64,000 nt of DNA from Paenibacillus aceris. GTDB taxonomy: Bacteria > Bacillota > Bacilli > Paenibacillales > NBRC-103111. The stretch is from contig NZ_JAGGKV010000018.1 of assembly GCF_017874035.1 (NCBI RefSeq), positions 62,001-126,000 of the forward strand. Reading direction: 5' to 3'. Positions 9,609 through 17,765 of the stretch are shown one piece after another. The first letter of the stretch is position 1. The number at the start of each line of letters is the position of its first letter. The position numbers were made by a program, and so were the translations under genes. The notes under the pieces are model-generated. The model searched no databases. It was not told the DNA's origin and saw only the letters and a list, made by a program, of their open reading frames with translations.

Positions 9609-10505
9609 CTACATTTTTGTTGTTGCCTCGACTTTGTCCAATAATTGCTGGAAATCAAGTGGCAAAGGAGCATGAACCTCGATCGACTTTTGTGTGACCG
9701 GATGCTCGAACGTAAGCTTTTCCCCATGCAGCGCTTGGCGGTGAAAATAGCGGGTTGAACCGCCATATAAGGCATCCCCCGCAAGCGGATGCCCCAGGTG
9801 GCTTAAGTGGACTCGAATCTGATGCGTCCGGCCTGTTTCCAGCTCCAACTCTACCAGTGCTGCATTTTTCAGCTGGCGAATCACCCGGTAATGCGTCACC
9901 GCTTGATCTCCGCCAGGAGCAACTCTCCGCTTTCCGGAATGATGACGGTCTTTGCCGATAGGTGCATCTATGGTCCCTTGGTTCTTTCTGAATATGCCCT
10001 CTGCTACGGCCACATAACGTCTATCAATCCGTTTATCACGCATGGCTTCATCAAGCAGGACATGAGCCCATTCATTTTTGGCATATAAAACAGCCCCGGT
10101 CGTATCTTGATCTAAACGATGAATATGCCGCACAGCGCAGGCTTGACCCGTCGATTCGTAGTAGTAGGCGACTGCAGAAGCAAGCGTACCGCCTTGACCT
10201 GCTTCCGAAGGATGAACAGACATGCCTGCCGGTTTATTGACGACCAGACAGAAATCATCCTCATAGAGGACGTCAATATCATGCTGTTCCGCTCTGAAAG
10301 CAGCCTCTTCTTTCGGAAATACGTGAAGTCTCACCAGCTCGTCTTGCACTCGGATAAGGCCTTTGGATGCTAGGCGCAAAAAGTACTTGCGCGGCACGGG
10401 CAGCAAAGCTGCAATTTCCTCTACAGCCCCTGGCCTCAAGGGCTTCCACGCCGCATTTGGAAGAGGCAGCTCCAACCATTCCCCACTGCGTTTCCACTCT
10501 GTCAT
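9609..10505 (-). CDS. RluA-family 23S rRNA/tRNA pseudouridine synthase
   Basis: A 298-residue enzyme of the RluA/RluD family that isomerises uridine to pseudouridine in structured RNA. The motif HRLDQDTTG at 129-137 holds the catalytic Asp132; GRTHQIRVH and HPLAGDALYG further on complete the family pattern. The N-terminal 75 residues look like a diverged S4-type RNA-binding part (YFLRLASKGLIRVQ). AGAGGG lies about 8 bases before ATG 10505. The start overlaps by 4 bases with the stop of a 37-codon membrane ORF, so the two are probably co-translated. Which base it modifies cannot be told from sequence. Confidence 0.88.
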   Translation of the reverse strand: MTEWKRSGEWLELPLPNAAWKPLRPGAVEEIAALLPVPRKYFLRLASKGLIRVQDELVRLHVFPKEEAAFRAEQHDIDVLYEDDFCLVVNKPAGMSVHPSEAGQGGTLASAVAYYYESTGQACAVRHIHRLDQDTTGAVLYAKNEWAHVLLDEAMRDKRIDRRYVAVAEGIFRKNQGTIDAPIGKDRHHSGKRRVAPGGDQAVTHYRVIRQLKNAALVELELETGRTHQIRVHLSHLGHPLAGDALYGGSTRYFHRQALHGEKLTFEHPVTQKSIEVHAPLPLDFQQLLDKVEATTKM

Positions 10506-10615
10506 GAACGCGACCCTCTATGAAAAGAAAATACAATAGCTAGCAGGATTAATAGAAAGATGAAGGTCAAAAACATTAAATCTATAGGAAAATCAAAAAA
10601 ATAGTATCGTTTCAT
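10502..10615 (-). CDS. 37-residue single-span membrane protein
   Basis: Not in the usual ORF size range, but well supported. AAGGAG lies 10 bases before ATG 10615, and the frame runs 37 codons to a TGA that overlaps the ATG of the pseudouridine synthase (ATGA). The product begins MKRYYFFDFPIDLMFL, has one hydrophobic span of about 20 residues (11-31), and a basic tail (HRGSRS), giving a predicted N-out or N-in single-pass protein. I do not recognise it. It may act by itself, or its translation may mainly serve to couple the downstream gene. Confidence 0.6.
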   Translation of the reverse strand: MKRYYFFDFPIDLMFLTFIFLLILLAIVFSFHRGSRS

Positions 10616-10771
10616 GGATCAATAACTCCTTAAGGATATTGGATGGGCGTACACTTTATTTTAACAATTACCAATATCAATTGCATGTGAAAATATGATA
10701 ATATAAGTCTAGTATTGATTTTTTTCGACATTGAATCATCAAATAGAATACTAGAGCAGGAGAGGGACAAC

Positions 10772-12271
10772 TTGGGTAGTTCAATTTTAGAACATTTTCG
10801 CAGTTATAGTTGGTTAAAGCGCACTTTACTTGTTATTGCGGTATGTACATTCCTTAGTTCAAGTTTTTTATATCTGACCCCGCCAGGGACATTTATTCGC
10901 GAGTATTTAGCCAAGACGGTCATCACCACGCAGCATCGGGATTGGGCTTGGATTTTCGTAGGCGCACAGCGCAGAGATCAGATGGTTCTTGAAATGCAAA
11001 ATTTGACCGAAGTCAACTCGGTTGAAAAGCAAGACTTGCATGCCGTTCAATTTAATACAAATCGTCCTATTGAAAGTCTCGTTAAGGTCGAGGATATTTC
11101 CGGTCAATTCTGGAAAGGCAAAAAGATGTATGTCTACGATCCGCGCACCATTCGCGTTGTCGTTCCTGCTAAGCAAGGTGAAGGCGAACGAATCACATCC
11201 ATGGTTCAGCGCACAGGCGCTGTCGCGGGCGTAAATGGCGGAGGATTTAACGATCCGGACGGTCTAGGAAACGGCTTTGCCCCAATTGGAGCTATTATGT
11301 CCGGCGGAGAAATTCTTTATACCGACCAAGAAGGCAGCATTCCACAGCACATTGTAGGCTTTACCAAAGAAGGCACACTTATTATCGGGAAATATACGAT
11401 TGACGATCTGTTGAAGCTCGGCGTCACGGATGCCGTTTCATTCTATCCGCGCGTTATCGCAAACGGCAAGCCATTGATTACGAGCGGTGACGGCGGCTGG
11501 GGACGAGCACCTCGTACAGCTGTCGGCCAAAAAGCGGACGGTACTGTCATCTTCATCGTTATCGACGGCCGTCAAACCCACAGCGTAGGCGCAACGCTTA
11601 AGGAAGTACAAGATATCTTCCTGGCTGATGGCGTCATCAACGCCGGTTTCTTGGATGGCGGAGCCTCTTCCGAGATGGTGTACAACGATGAGTTGATTAC
11701 GAAGCCTTCCAGCCGATACGGTGAGCGCCGCTTACCTTCTGCTTTTCTCGTTTTCGATCATCCGGAAGATGTGGTCGTGAAGAACGTTTGGGCGGGTCTT
11801 ACAACCATCGATCCTGGCGGTGCTTACGATCATCCTGATTTCTTGAAAGAACAAGCAGAGAAGAAAGCAAACCCACCTAAAGCAACACCAAAACCTTCAA
11901 CAACGCCAACACCGTCAAACAAACCTGAATCCAGCAATGAGACAGGCAAGAATGGCGGCGGAACAACGCAGCGTCCTTCAGAATCGGATAACGGTTCTGT
12001 CAAACCAAGTCCGACGGCGAAGCCGCAAACTACACCGTCGCCAACACCGACACCAACGCCACCAGCTTCGGGAACACCGACTCCTACACCAGGAAACGGC
12101 GGCGGAACAACAGGTACAGGAGGCTCCACTACAGGAGCTTCCTCAACACCTAAACCGAGCGCAACGCCAACACCGAACCCTAGCACAACGCAAGGACAAA
12201 GCCAGCAAGGAAACGGCAATGAGGCTAACCCCTCCCAGCCAGCGGCTAGCTCGCCGCCCAAAACAAGCTAA
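10772..12271 (+). CDS. membrane-anchored phosphodiester glycosidase (NAGPA-like) with Pro/Thr-rich tail
   Basis: A 499-residue protein with an N-terminal membrane segment (about 16-38). The extracellular NAGPA-type domain shows VAGVNGGGFNDP, a serine/aspartate-rich core with IDGRQTHSVGAT, and the characteristic FLDGGASSEMVY (about residues 295-306). Family members cleave GlcNAc-1-phosphodiesters or take part in exopolysaccharide metabolism. From about residue 364 the chain is a low-complexity tail of Pro, Thr, Ser, Gly and Gln, like a wall-spanning linker, with no recognised anchor at the end. Start taken at TTG 10772 with AGGAGAGG 5-6 bases upstream; the frame extends to 10715 without a better site. 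It is transcribed alone, with its own terminator. Confidence 0.8.
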   Translation: MGSSILEHFRSYSWLKRTLLVIAVCTFLSSSFLYLTPPGTFIREYLAKTVITTQHRDWAWIFVGAQRRDQMVLEMQNLTEVNSVEKQDLHAVQFNTNRPIESLVKVEDISGQFWKGKKMYVYDPRTIRVVVPAKQGEGERITSMVQRTGAVAGVNGGGFNDPDGLGNGFAPIGAIMSGGEILYTDQEGSIPQHIVGFTKEGTLIIGKYTIDDLLKLGVTDAVSFYPRVIANGKPLITSGDGGWGRAPRTAVGQKADGTVIFIVIDGRQTHSVGATLKEVQDIFLADGVINAGFLDGGASSEMVYNDELITKPSSRYGERRLPSAFLVFDHPEDVVVKNVWAGLTTIDPGGAYDHPDFLKEQAEKKANPPKATPKPSTTPTPSNKPESSNETGKNGGGTTQRPSESDNGSVKPSPTAKPQTTPSPTPTPTPPASGTPTPTPGNGGGTTGTGGSTTGASSTPKPSATPTPNPSTTQGQSQQGNGNEANPSQPAASSPPKTS

Positions 12272-12289
12272 TTGCTACATAGGATTGCA

Positions 12290-12345
12290 AAAGAGGCTGT
12301 ATCCGAAGTCATCACTGATGATGACTCGGATACAGCCTCTTTCTT
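12290..12345 (+). terminator. strong terminator after the phosphodiester glycosidase gene
   Basis: A long perfect stem: AAAGAGGCTGTATCCGA (12290-12306) against its complement ending at 12342, with GTCATCA/TGATGAC closing the inner stem and a T-rich 3' side. It would also work for transcription from the right. Confidence 0.9.
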
Positions 12346-12383
12346 ATTAGACATGTAAGAATTCAGGTAGCGCGGGCAGATTT

Positions 12384-12573
12384 GGGAACTACAGGGTGCT
12401 ATTTTGCCAAAAACGGTTCTGTGTGCGAGGGAGAGGGAACCAGGGTCCGCTATTCTCCCATTGTAAACAGATATTTATGCGATAGGGTGAAATAAGGCCT
12501 TGCAGTTCCCCTCCAGCCCTTGGATTTCTGCTTTTCGTCTAAATAAAGGAATGGCGTTCCCTTATTTAGGACG
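12384..12573 (+). repeat. dispersed intergenic repeat, copy A
   Basis: No gene lies in 12272-12644. Most of it is a repeat that recurs, inverted, at 43535-43720. Shared blocks in order are GGGAACTACAGGG-GCTATTTTGCC (12384), about 51 bases on GGGAAC-AGGGTCC-CTATT (12435), then the first block in inverse form GCCTTGCAGTTCCCCTCCA (12497-12515), and finally a hairpin TAAATAAAGGAA-tggcg-TTCCCTTATTTA (about 12539-12567). Both copies begin just beyond a transcription terminator. The remaining bases to 12644 show nothing I recognise. Confidence 0.85.
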
Positions 12574-12644
12574 TTGCATCCGTGCGCTCGTCGGAGTACA
12601 GTCGTTCCAGCCACATAGGCATAGGCTAGCTCCGCAAAACTAAC

Positions 12645-13943
12645 CTACAATCGCTTTAACGCCTCACGGTGCGCTTCAATCGTCGCCTCAATGTCATCAT
12701 CCGTGTGTGCCGTGGATACGAACATGCCTTCAAACTGCGAAGGTGCAACTGAAACGCCCAAATCAAGCAAATGACCAAAGTAAGCGTTAAATTTAGCTAA
12801 ATCCGACATTTTCGCCGTCTCGTAATTCGTAACCTTCAGCTCGGTGAAGAACGGACAAACCATTGAGCCAACCCGATTTATCGTACTTGCGACACCAAAT
12901 TCTGCCGCATTCCGTGCAAAGCCGGATTCAAGCATCGCGGATTTGCGCTCCAGCTCCTCGTACACATTCGGCTCGCCCAATAGGGACAATGTCGCAAAAC
13001 CGGCAGCCATTGCTAACGGATTTCCGGACAGCGTACCCGCTTGGTAGATCGGACCCGCAGGAGCCATCTGCTCCATAATGTCCAGACGGCCTCCATAAGC
13101 GCCTACAGGGAGTCCTCCGCCTATAACCTTACCCAGACAAGTTAAGTCCGGTGTAACGCCGTACAGGCCTTGTGCGCAGTTCTTGTGCACCCGGAAGCCT
13201 GTCATTACTTCATCAAAAATAAGCAAGGATCCATATTGCTTCGTCGTTTCACGCAGACCTTCCAAGAATCCTGGAGCCGGAGGGACAACGCCCATATTCC
13301 CAGCGATGGGTTCAACGATCAGAGCGGCGATTTCTTCACCGAACTTCTCAAACACCAATTTCACAGAATCCAAATCATTGTAAGGCACTGTGATCGTATT
13401 CGTGGCTACACTGCTAGGGACGCCTGGACTGTCAGGCAAGCCAAGTGTCGCAACGCCGGAACCGGCTTTGATCAGCAGAGAATCTGCGTGGCCATGGTAG
13501 CTGCCTTCGAACTTGACGATCTTGTCCCGTTTCGTAAATCCACGGGCTAACCGTAATGCGCTCATCGTCGCTTCCGTCCCTGAATTCACCATGCGGACCA
13601 TATCAATCGACGGCACGCGGTCAATAACCAGCTTCGCCATTTGCGTCTCGAGCAGTGTGGGAGCGCCAAAGCTCGTTCCCTTCTCGGCAGTCGCTTTTAT
13701 CGCTTCCAACACGACAGGATGGGCATGCCCTACAATAAGCGGTCCCCAGGAGCCTACATAATCAATAAACGTGTTGCCGTCAATATCCGTGACGCGGGAA
13801 CCAAAGCCTTTTTCCATGAATAAAGGAGTCAATCCAACTGATTTGAAGGCGCGAACAGGACTGTTGACACCTCCGGGAATTACCTTCTTGGATTCTTGAA
13901 ATGCGGCTGATGAGCGCGTGTCGATTCTATTCGAATTTCCCAT
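12645..13943 (-). CDS. hemL: glutamate-1-semialdehyde 2,1-aminomutase
   Basis: HemL converts glutamate-1-semialdehyde to 5-aminolevulinate, using PLP. The 432-residue product has the class III aminotransferase fold with the N-terminal PGGVNSPVRAF, the LIFDEVMTGFR motif holding the cofactor Asp, and the PLP-lysine motif LGKVIGGGLPVGA near residue 273. Length is normal. It is the last gene of the haem block and is cut off from hemY by a terminator, so it probably has its own promoter. Start ATG 13943 has GGGGG about 9 bases upstream. Confidence 0.96.
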   Translation of the reverse strand: MGNSNRIDTRSSAAFQESKKVIPGGVNSPVRAFKSVGLTPLFMEKGFGSRVTDIDGNTFIDYVGSWGPLIVGHAHPVVLEAIKATAEKGTSFGAPTLLETQMAKLVIDRVPSIDMVRMVNSGTEATMSALRLARGFTKRDKIVKFEGSYHGHADSLLIKAGSGVATLGLPDSPGVPSSVATNTITVPYNDLDSVKLVFEKFGEEIAALIVEPIAGNMGVVPPAPGFLEGLRETTKQYGSLLIFDEVMTGFRVHKNCAQGLYGVTPDLTCLGKVIGGGLPVGAYGGRLDIMEQMAPAGPIYQAGTLSGNPLAMAAGFATLSLLGEPNVYEELERKSAMLESGFARNAAEFGVASTINRVGSMVCPFFTELKVTNYETAKMSDLAKFNAYFGHLLDLGVSVAPSQFEGMFVSTAHTDDDIEATIEAHREALKRL

Positions 13944-14033
13944 ACTTTCATACCCCCGTTAAACGTTCTATGTTAAACTGTCAAAATCTTCACAACCGGT
14001 ATCGCCGGCGAGGAAAAATCTCGATATAGAGAA

Positions 14034-14086
14034 AAAAACAAATCTTGGCCATCTCCCCTTCTGACTTCAAGTTGGATCTGGCCAAG
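14034..14086 (-). terminator. terminator between hemY and hemL
   Basis: CTTGGCCA at 14044-14051 pairs with TGGCCAAG at 14079-14086, extended by TCTCC/GGATC, and a T-run (TTTTTTT on the minus strand) lies at 14034-14040. It ends the hemE-hemH-hemY unit. Confidence 0.8.
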
Positions 14087-14091
14087 CGGTA

Positions 14092-15555
14092 TTAGACGGA
14101 ACCGGCTGGTACAGCAGGCTCCTTAGCGGACTGAAGGATACGGTCTGCAAGCTGCCATGCCGCCTCTTTTCCCTGCCTGATGCAGTCAGGAAGACCGACG
14201 CCATGGAATCCCGCACCCGTTACCAAAACCTGCGGCATCGCCGTCTCCAGCTCTTCGCGGAAGCGCGCGATCTGCTCCAAATGGCCTACCGGGTATTGGG
14301 GCATGGAATGCATAAGCCGCGTTACTTCGGTAAACAGAGGCTCAGCCGTTAAACCAAGCAAGCTGCGCAGATCGTGACGCGCTTTGCTGATCAATTGCTC
14401 ATCCGACCATGCTGGCCACTCCTGCTCTCCAGATCGGCCAATGTAGCAACGCAGCAGCACCTTGCCATCGGGTGCAGTATGGAGCCATTTGGCGGAGGTT
14501 AACGTGCACGCTGTGATCGTACTGCCTTCATTCCTCGGAACCAGAAAGCCCGAAGCATCCAGTTCAAACGGAATATCTTTGCGGTCAAATGCCATAATGA
14601 CATTGGCCACGGAAATATAATCAATTTTCTTCAATTCGCTTGCTGCCGGGAAGTGAGGTATCATCTGGGCAACCTGATAGGCCTGTGACGTTAGAATAAC
14701 GCCATCAACGATTTCGCTGCGGCCATCTTCAAATATCACCTCAGCTTGCCGCTCCAACTGCCGAACGGAAGCAACCCCTACTCCTGTGCGCAAGTCGGCT
14801 GACTCGAGCGCGGCGACTAAGCCGGAGACGAGCGTCTGCAGCCCTTTTTTGAACGTCACGAAAACGGAATTCCGGATGGCCGAAGGCAAGTGCGCCGTTT
14901 CTTCAGAAACGTTCTTGCGGCTCGCCATCATCCCTAGGATCAAGCTTCGATGCTTCTGCTCCATCATCCGAAACTGAGGGAACGTAGATTTCAGGCTGAG
15001 CTTGAACGTATCCCCGGCATAAATGCCCGCTAACAACGGTTCCACAATGCGTTCCAGCACTTCCTTGCCTAATCGTCGCTCCAAGAAGTGTCCCAGAGAC
15101 TCATCGCTCGTCACCTCACGCTTAGGGAGAACTAGATCTAGTGCCGCCCTCAGTTTGCCTAACGGAGAAATGAGGCCCGTCTTCATGAACGGAGTCATTT
15201 GTGTGGGAATGCCGAGCACTAATCCAGGCGGCATGCGATGAAGCTTGCCTTGACGCACGATATAGGTCTTCTTGGCCTTAGGATTCGTCCCGGTAAGTTC
15301 ATGCTCGAGTCCGAGATCATACGCCAAGTCAATAATGGGCCGTTTCCGAGCAAGGAAAGAGTCTGGCCCCTTTTCAATCACGAAGCCCTCTTTCTCAAGC
15401 GTACGAATTTTCCCGCCAAAAGCAGGCGACTTCTCTACAACCGAAATTCGAAAGGGAGAACCCTCTGATTCTAACCGTTTCTTTAAATAAAAAGCAGCGC
15501 TAAGCCCAGTGATCCCCCCGCCAACAATCATGTAGTGAGGAATATGGGTACTCAT
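14092..15555 (-). CDS. hemY: coproporphyrinogen III oxidase / protoporphyrinogen oxidase, HemY type
   Basis: FAD-dependent oxidase of 487 residues. The N-terminus has the dinucleotide motif VGGGITGLSAAFYL (11-24), and the C-terminus has VTGAGFHGVGLPDCI, typical of HemG/HemY. In Gram-positive bacteria this enzyme (also called CgoX) oxidises coproporphyrinogen III to coproporphyrin III before iron insertion. Its start overlaps the hemH stop by 4 bases (ATGA), so translation is coupled. It ends at its own terminator. Function as the coproporphyrin-pathway enzyme is inferred from the phylum and from hemH as neighbour. Confidence 0.93.
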   Translation of the reverse strand: MSTHIPHYMIVGGGITGLSAAFYLKKRLESEGSPFRISVVEKSPAFGGKIRTLEKEGFVIEKGPDSFLARKRPIIDLAYDLGLEHELTGTNPKAKKTYIVRQGKLHRMPPGLVLGIPTQMTPFMKTGLISPLGKLRAALDLVLPKREVTSDESLGHFLERRLGKEVLERIVEPLLAGIYAGDTFKLSLKSTFPQFRMMEQKHRSLILGMMASRKNVSEETAHLPSAIRNSVFVTFKKGLQTLVSGLVAALESADLRTGVGVASVRQLERQAEVIFEDGRSEIVDGVILTSQAYQVAQMIPHFPAASELKKIDYISVANVIMAFDRKDIPFELDASGFLVPRNEGSTITACTLTSAKWLHTAPDGKVLLRCYIGRSGEQEWPAWSDEQLISKARHDLRSLLGLTAEPLFTEVTRLMHSMPQYPVGHLEQIARFREELETAMPQVLVTGAGFHGVGLPDCIRQGKEAAWQLADRILQSAKEPAVPAGSV

Positions 15556-16499
15556 GACCGTTCACTAACTTCATGCCATTTCGTATAAACAACATCGCTT
15601 AGCGTTTGCATGTATAGAGGATCGGTATTAAGCGATTCAGTTCGTTCCAAATGCAGGCCAAGCTCCTTAGCCAAAGCTTGCGCTTCAATATCGATATCGT
15701 AAAGAACCTCCAAATGATCGGAAACGAAACCGATCGGACAAAGCAGAACGTTCTTTACGCCTTCTTCTTTGTGAATTTGCTGCAGGACATCCAGAATGTC
15801 TGGTCCAAGCCAAGGCATTGCCGTTTGGCCTGCGCTCTGCCAACCGAATTGCCAGTTCGTCAACCCTACACGCTCCGCGATGACTTTCGAGGTGGCAAGC
15901 AATTGGTCCGGGTATGGGTCCTTCATTTCAAGAATTTTCTCCGGCAGGCTGTGCGCTGTGAAGATCACTCGGATGTCGCTGCGCTGCGCATCGCTGAACT
16001 TCGTTAATGCTTTATCTACCCGCGTGCTCAGTGCATCAATCAGCTTAGGATGAAGGTGATAGTCTAAGACAAAGCTCATTTTAAGCCCTTGCTCCTCTGC
16101 CTTTTCCTTCGCTCTTTTCACATAGCCGCCAACGCTCATAGTCGAGTAATGAGGCGCCAGAACGACACCTACAGCCTCCGTAATCCCGTCTTTGACCATT
16201 TGCACTACTCCGTCTTCTACATACGGCTGAGCATGCTTCAGGCCTTGGTAGCACACAAACTCCACTTCCGGATGTTCGGTGCGCAATGTGTCCTCAAGCC
16301 CCTTAACCTGCTTATTCGTATTCTCGCGCAGCGGGAAGAACCCTCCAACAATCGCTTCATACCGTGCTGTTAATTCGTGCAGTTGCTCGGGAGTTGGCGG
16401 AGATCCGCGTCTAATATGTGTGTAATACGCTTCCACTTGATCCAGGCTTTCCGGAGTCCCGTAAGACATGACTAATACACCAACGCGACGTTTGGTCAT
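15552..16499 (-). CDS. hemH: coproporphyrin III ferrochelatase
   Basis: HemH (CpfC) inserts ferrous iron into coproporphyrin III. The 315-residue product starts MTKRRVGVLVMSYGTPE and has IRVIFTAHSLPEKI, with the catalytic His of AHSLP, and LCPIGFVSDHLEVLYDID, with the metal-site Glu of HLEVLYD. ATG 16499 gives the family N-terminus; a GTG at 16511 would lie within the hemE tail. The stop of hemE is one base before the start, and hemH overlaps hemY by 4 bases, so hemE-hemH-hemY form one tight operon. Confidence 0.95.
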   Translation of the reverse strand: MTKRRVGVLVMSYGTPESLDQVEAYYTHIRRGSPPTPEQLHELTARYEAIVGGFFPLRENTNKQVKGLEDTLRTEHPEVEFVCYQGLKHAQPYVEDGVVQMVKDGITEAVGVVLAPHYSTMSVGGYVKRAKEKAEEQGLKMSFVLDYHLHPKLIDALSTRVDKALTKFSDAQRSDIRVIFTAHSLPEKILEMKDPYPDQLLATSKVIAERVGLTNWQFGWQSAGQTAMPWLGPDILDVLQQIHKEEGVKNVLLCPIGFVSDHLEVLYDIDIEAQALAKELGLHLERTESLNTDPLYMQTLSDVVYTKWHEVSERS

Positions 16500-16500
16500 C

Positions 16501-17565
16501 CTAAACACCACTCTTTTCTGCTTGTTGAGTTAACACGGAATGCGAGTACGCGTGAATGAATGCTGTCAAATCTTTGAGCTTTTCAAGCGATGCTTCCGGG
16601 AATAATCCGTGCCCCAGGTTGAAAATATAACCCGGCTTCTTCATTCCCTCATCCATGATGGCTTTCGCCTGCTGTTCAATCACGTGCATGGGAGCCGTCA
16701 AAACATAAGGATCCAAGTTTCCTTGCACGGCAAAACGCTCGCCAACCCGCTCACGGCCTACCGAGATCGGAATACGCCAATCCAGACCAATGACATCGGC
16801 TTGCAGGTCTTTCAAATAAGGCAGCAATTCGCCTGAGCTTACGCCAGGGAAATAAATTTTTGGCTCCTTCAAAGAGGAAAGCTCCTTGAAAATACGTTCC
16901 ATCGTTGGCAGCACATACAGCTTGAAATCGGCTGGTGAAAGCGCGCCTACCCAGCTGTCGAACACTTGAACCGCTTTTGCGCCCGCTGCGATATGCGCTT
17001 TTAAATATGTAATCACCATATCTCCGAGCTTGTCCATTAACGCAAACCAAACAGCAGGCTCAGCGTACATGAGCTGTTTTGTGCGAATATAGCTTTTGGA
17101 TGGTCTCCCTTCGATCAAGTAACTGGCAATCGTAAATGGCGCGCCCGCAAAAGAAATGAGCGGGACTTCGAGCTCTTTGTCTAAAATCCGAATGGTCTCA
17201 ATGATATGCGATAAATCTTTCTCCACATCAATTGGGCGCAAACGTTCAACATCCTGTGCATTCCGAACCGGCGTATGAATAACAGGACCAACATCCTTGA
17301 CAATATCAAAATCTATCCCAAGCGAAGCCACGGGATTCATAATGTCCGAATATAAAATTGCCGCATCAACACCTAGTTTCTTAATCGGCATCATTGTAAC
17401 TTCTGCAGCAAGCTCTGGCTGTTTGCAAATTTCGAGCAATGTATACTTCTCTTTAATCTTGCGATAATCCGGGTCGTAACGTCCGGCTTGACGCATATAC
17501 CAGACAGGCAGCGTATTCACCTGTTCCTTCCGGCATGCTTTAATAAAATTGTCGTTATAGCTCAT
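16501..17565 (-). CDS. hemE: uroporphyrinogen decarboxylase
   Basis: HemE removes four acetate carboxyls from uroporphyrinogen III to give coproporphyrinogen III. The product, 354 residues, shows the signature PVWYMRQAGRYDPDYR near residue 20, the catalytic-site stretch AAILYSDIMNP, and the FNLGHGLFPEAS motif near the end. ATG 17565 has AGAGGAAGG about 6 bases upstream; earlier in-frame codons lack a site. It is the first gene of the hemE-hemH-hemY operon, and the promoter must lie within 17566-17668. Confidence 0.96.
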   Translation of the reverse strand: MSYNDNFIKACRKEQVNTLPVWYMRQAGRYDPDYRKIKEKYTLLEICKQPELAAEVTMMPIKKLGVDAAILYSDIMNPVASLGIDFDIVKDVGPVIHTPVRNAQDVERLRPIDVEKDLSHIIETIRILDKELEVPLISFAGAPFTIASYLIEGRPSKSYIRTKQLMYAEPAVWFALMDKLGDMVITYLKAHIAAGAKAVQVFDSWVGALSPADFKLYVLPTMERIFKELSSLKEPKIYFPGVSSGELLPYLKDLQADVIGLDWRIPISVGRERVGERFAVQGNLDPYVLTAPMHVIEQQAKAIMDEGMKKPGYIFNLGHGLFPEASLEKLKDLTAFIHAYSHSVLTQQAEKSGV

Positions 17566-17668
17566 GAGGCACCTTCCTCTGGTTTCCATCTATTCTCATT
17601 CATTATGCCCTAATTATACCCCTGTCACAACCGACGTAAGCTCACGTTTTGCGACAATAGTATGACAA

Positions 17669-17751
17669 AAGAACCATCCGCGTCTAGCTGGGCAGCAGCT
17701 CAATTTCCTCGGGAAACTGCTCGGCTGCGCCTTCTAGGATGAATGGTTCTA
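17669..17751 (-). terminator. terminator after hemB
   Basis: AGAACCAT at 17669-17677 pairs with ATGGTTCT at 17743-17750, with CTAG and GCAGC/GCTGC pairings inside a long hairpin and TTTTG after it on the minus strand. It separates hemA...hemB from hemE-hemH-hemY. Confidence 0.7.
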
Positions 17752-17765
17752 ATCATTTGTTTCAA

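Noticed and set aside
11830..12261. 143-codon antisense frame opposite the phosphodiester glycosidase tail
   Set aside because: It is a mirror of the Pro/Thr/Ser-rich repeats (giving Gly/Val runs), with no ribosome site; a composition artefact.
12384..12573. Insertion sequence remnant
   Set aside because: No transposase fragment, no flanking target duplication and no open frame; treated as a non-coding repeat family instead.
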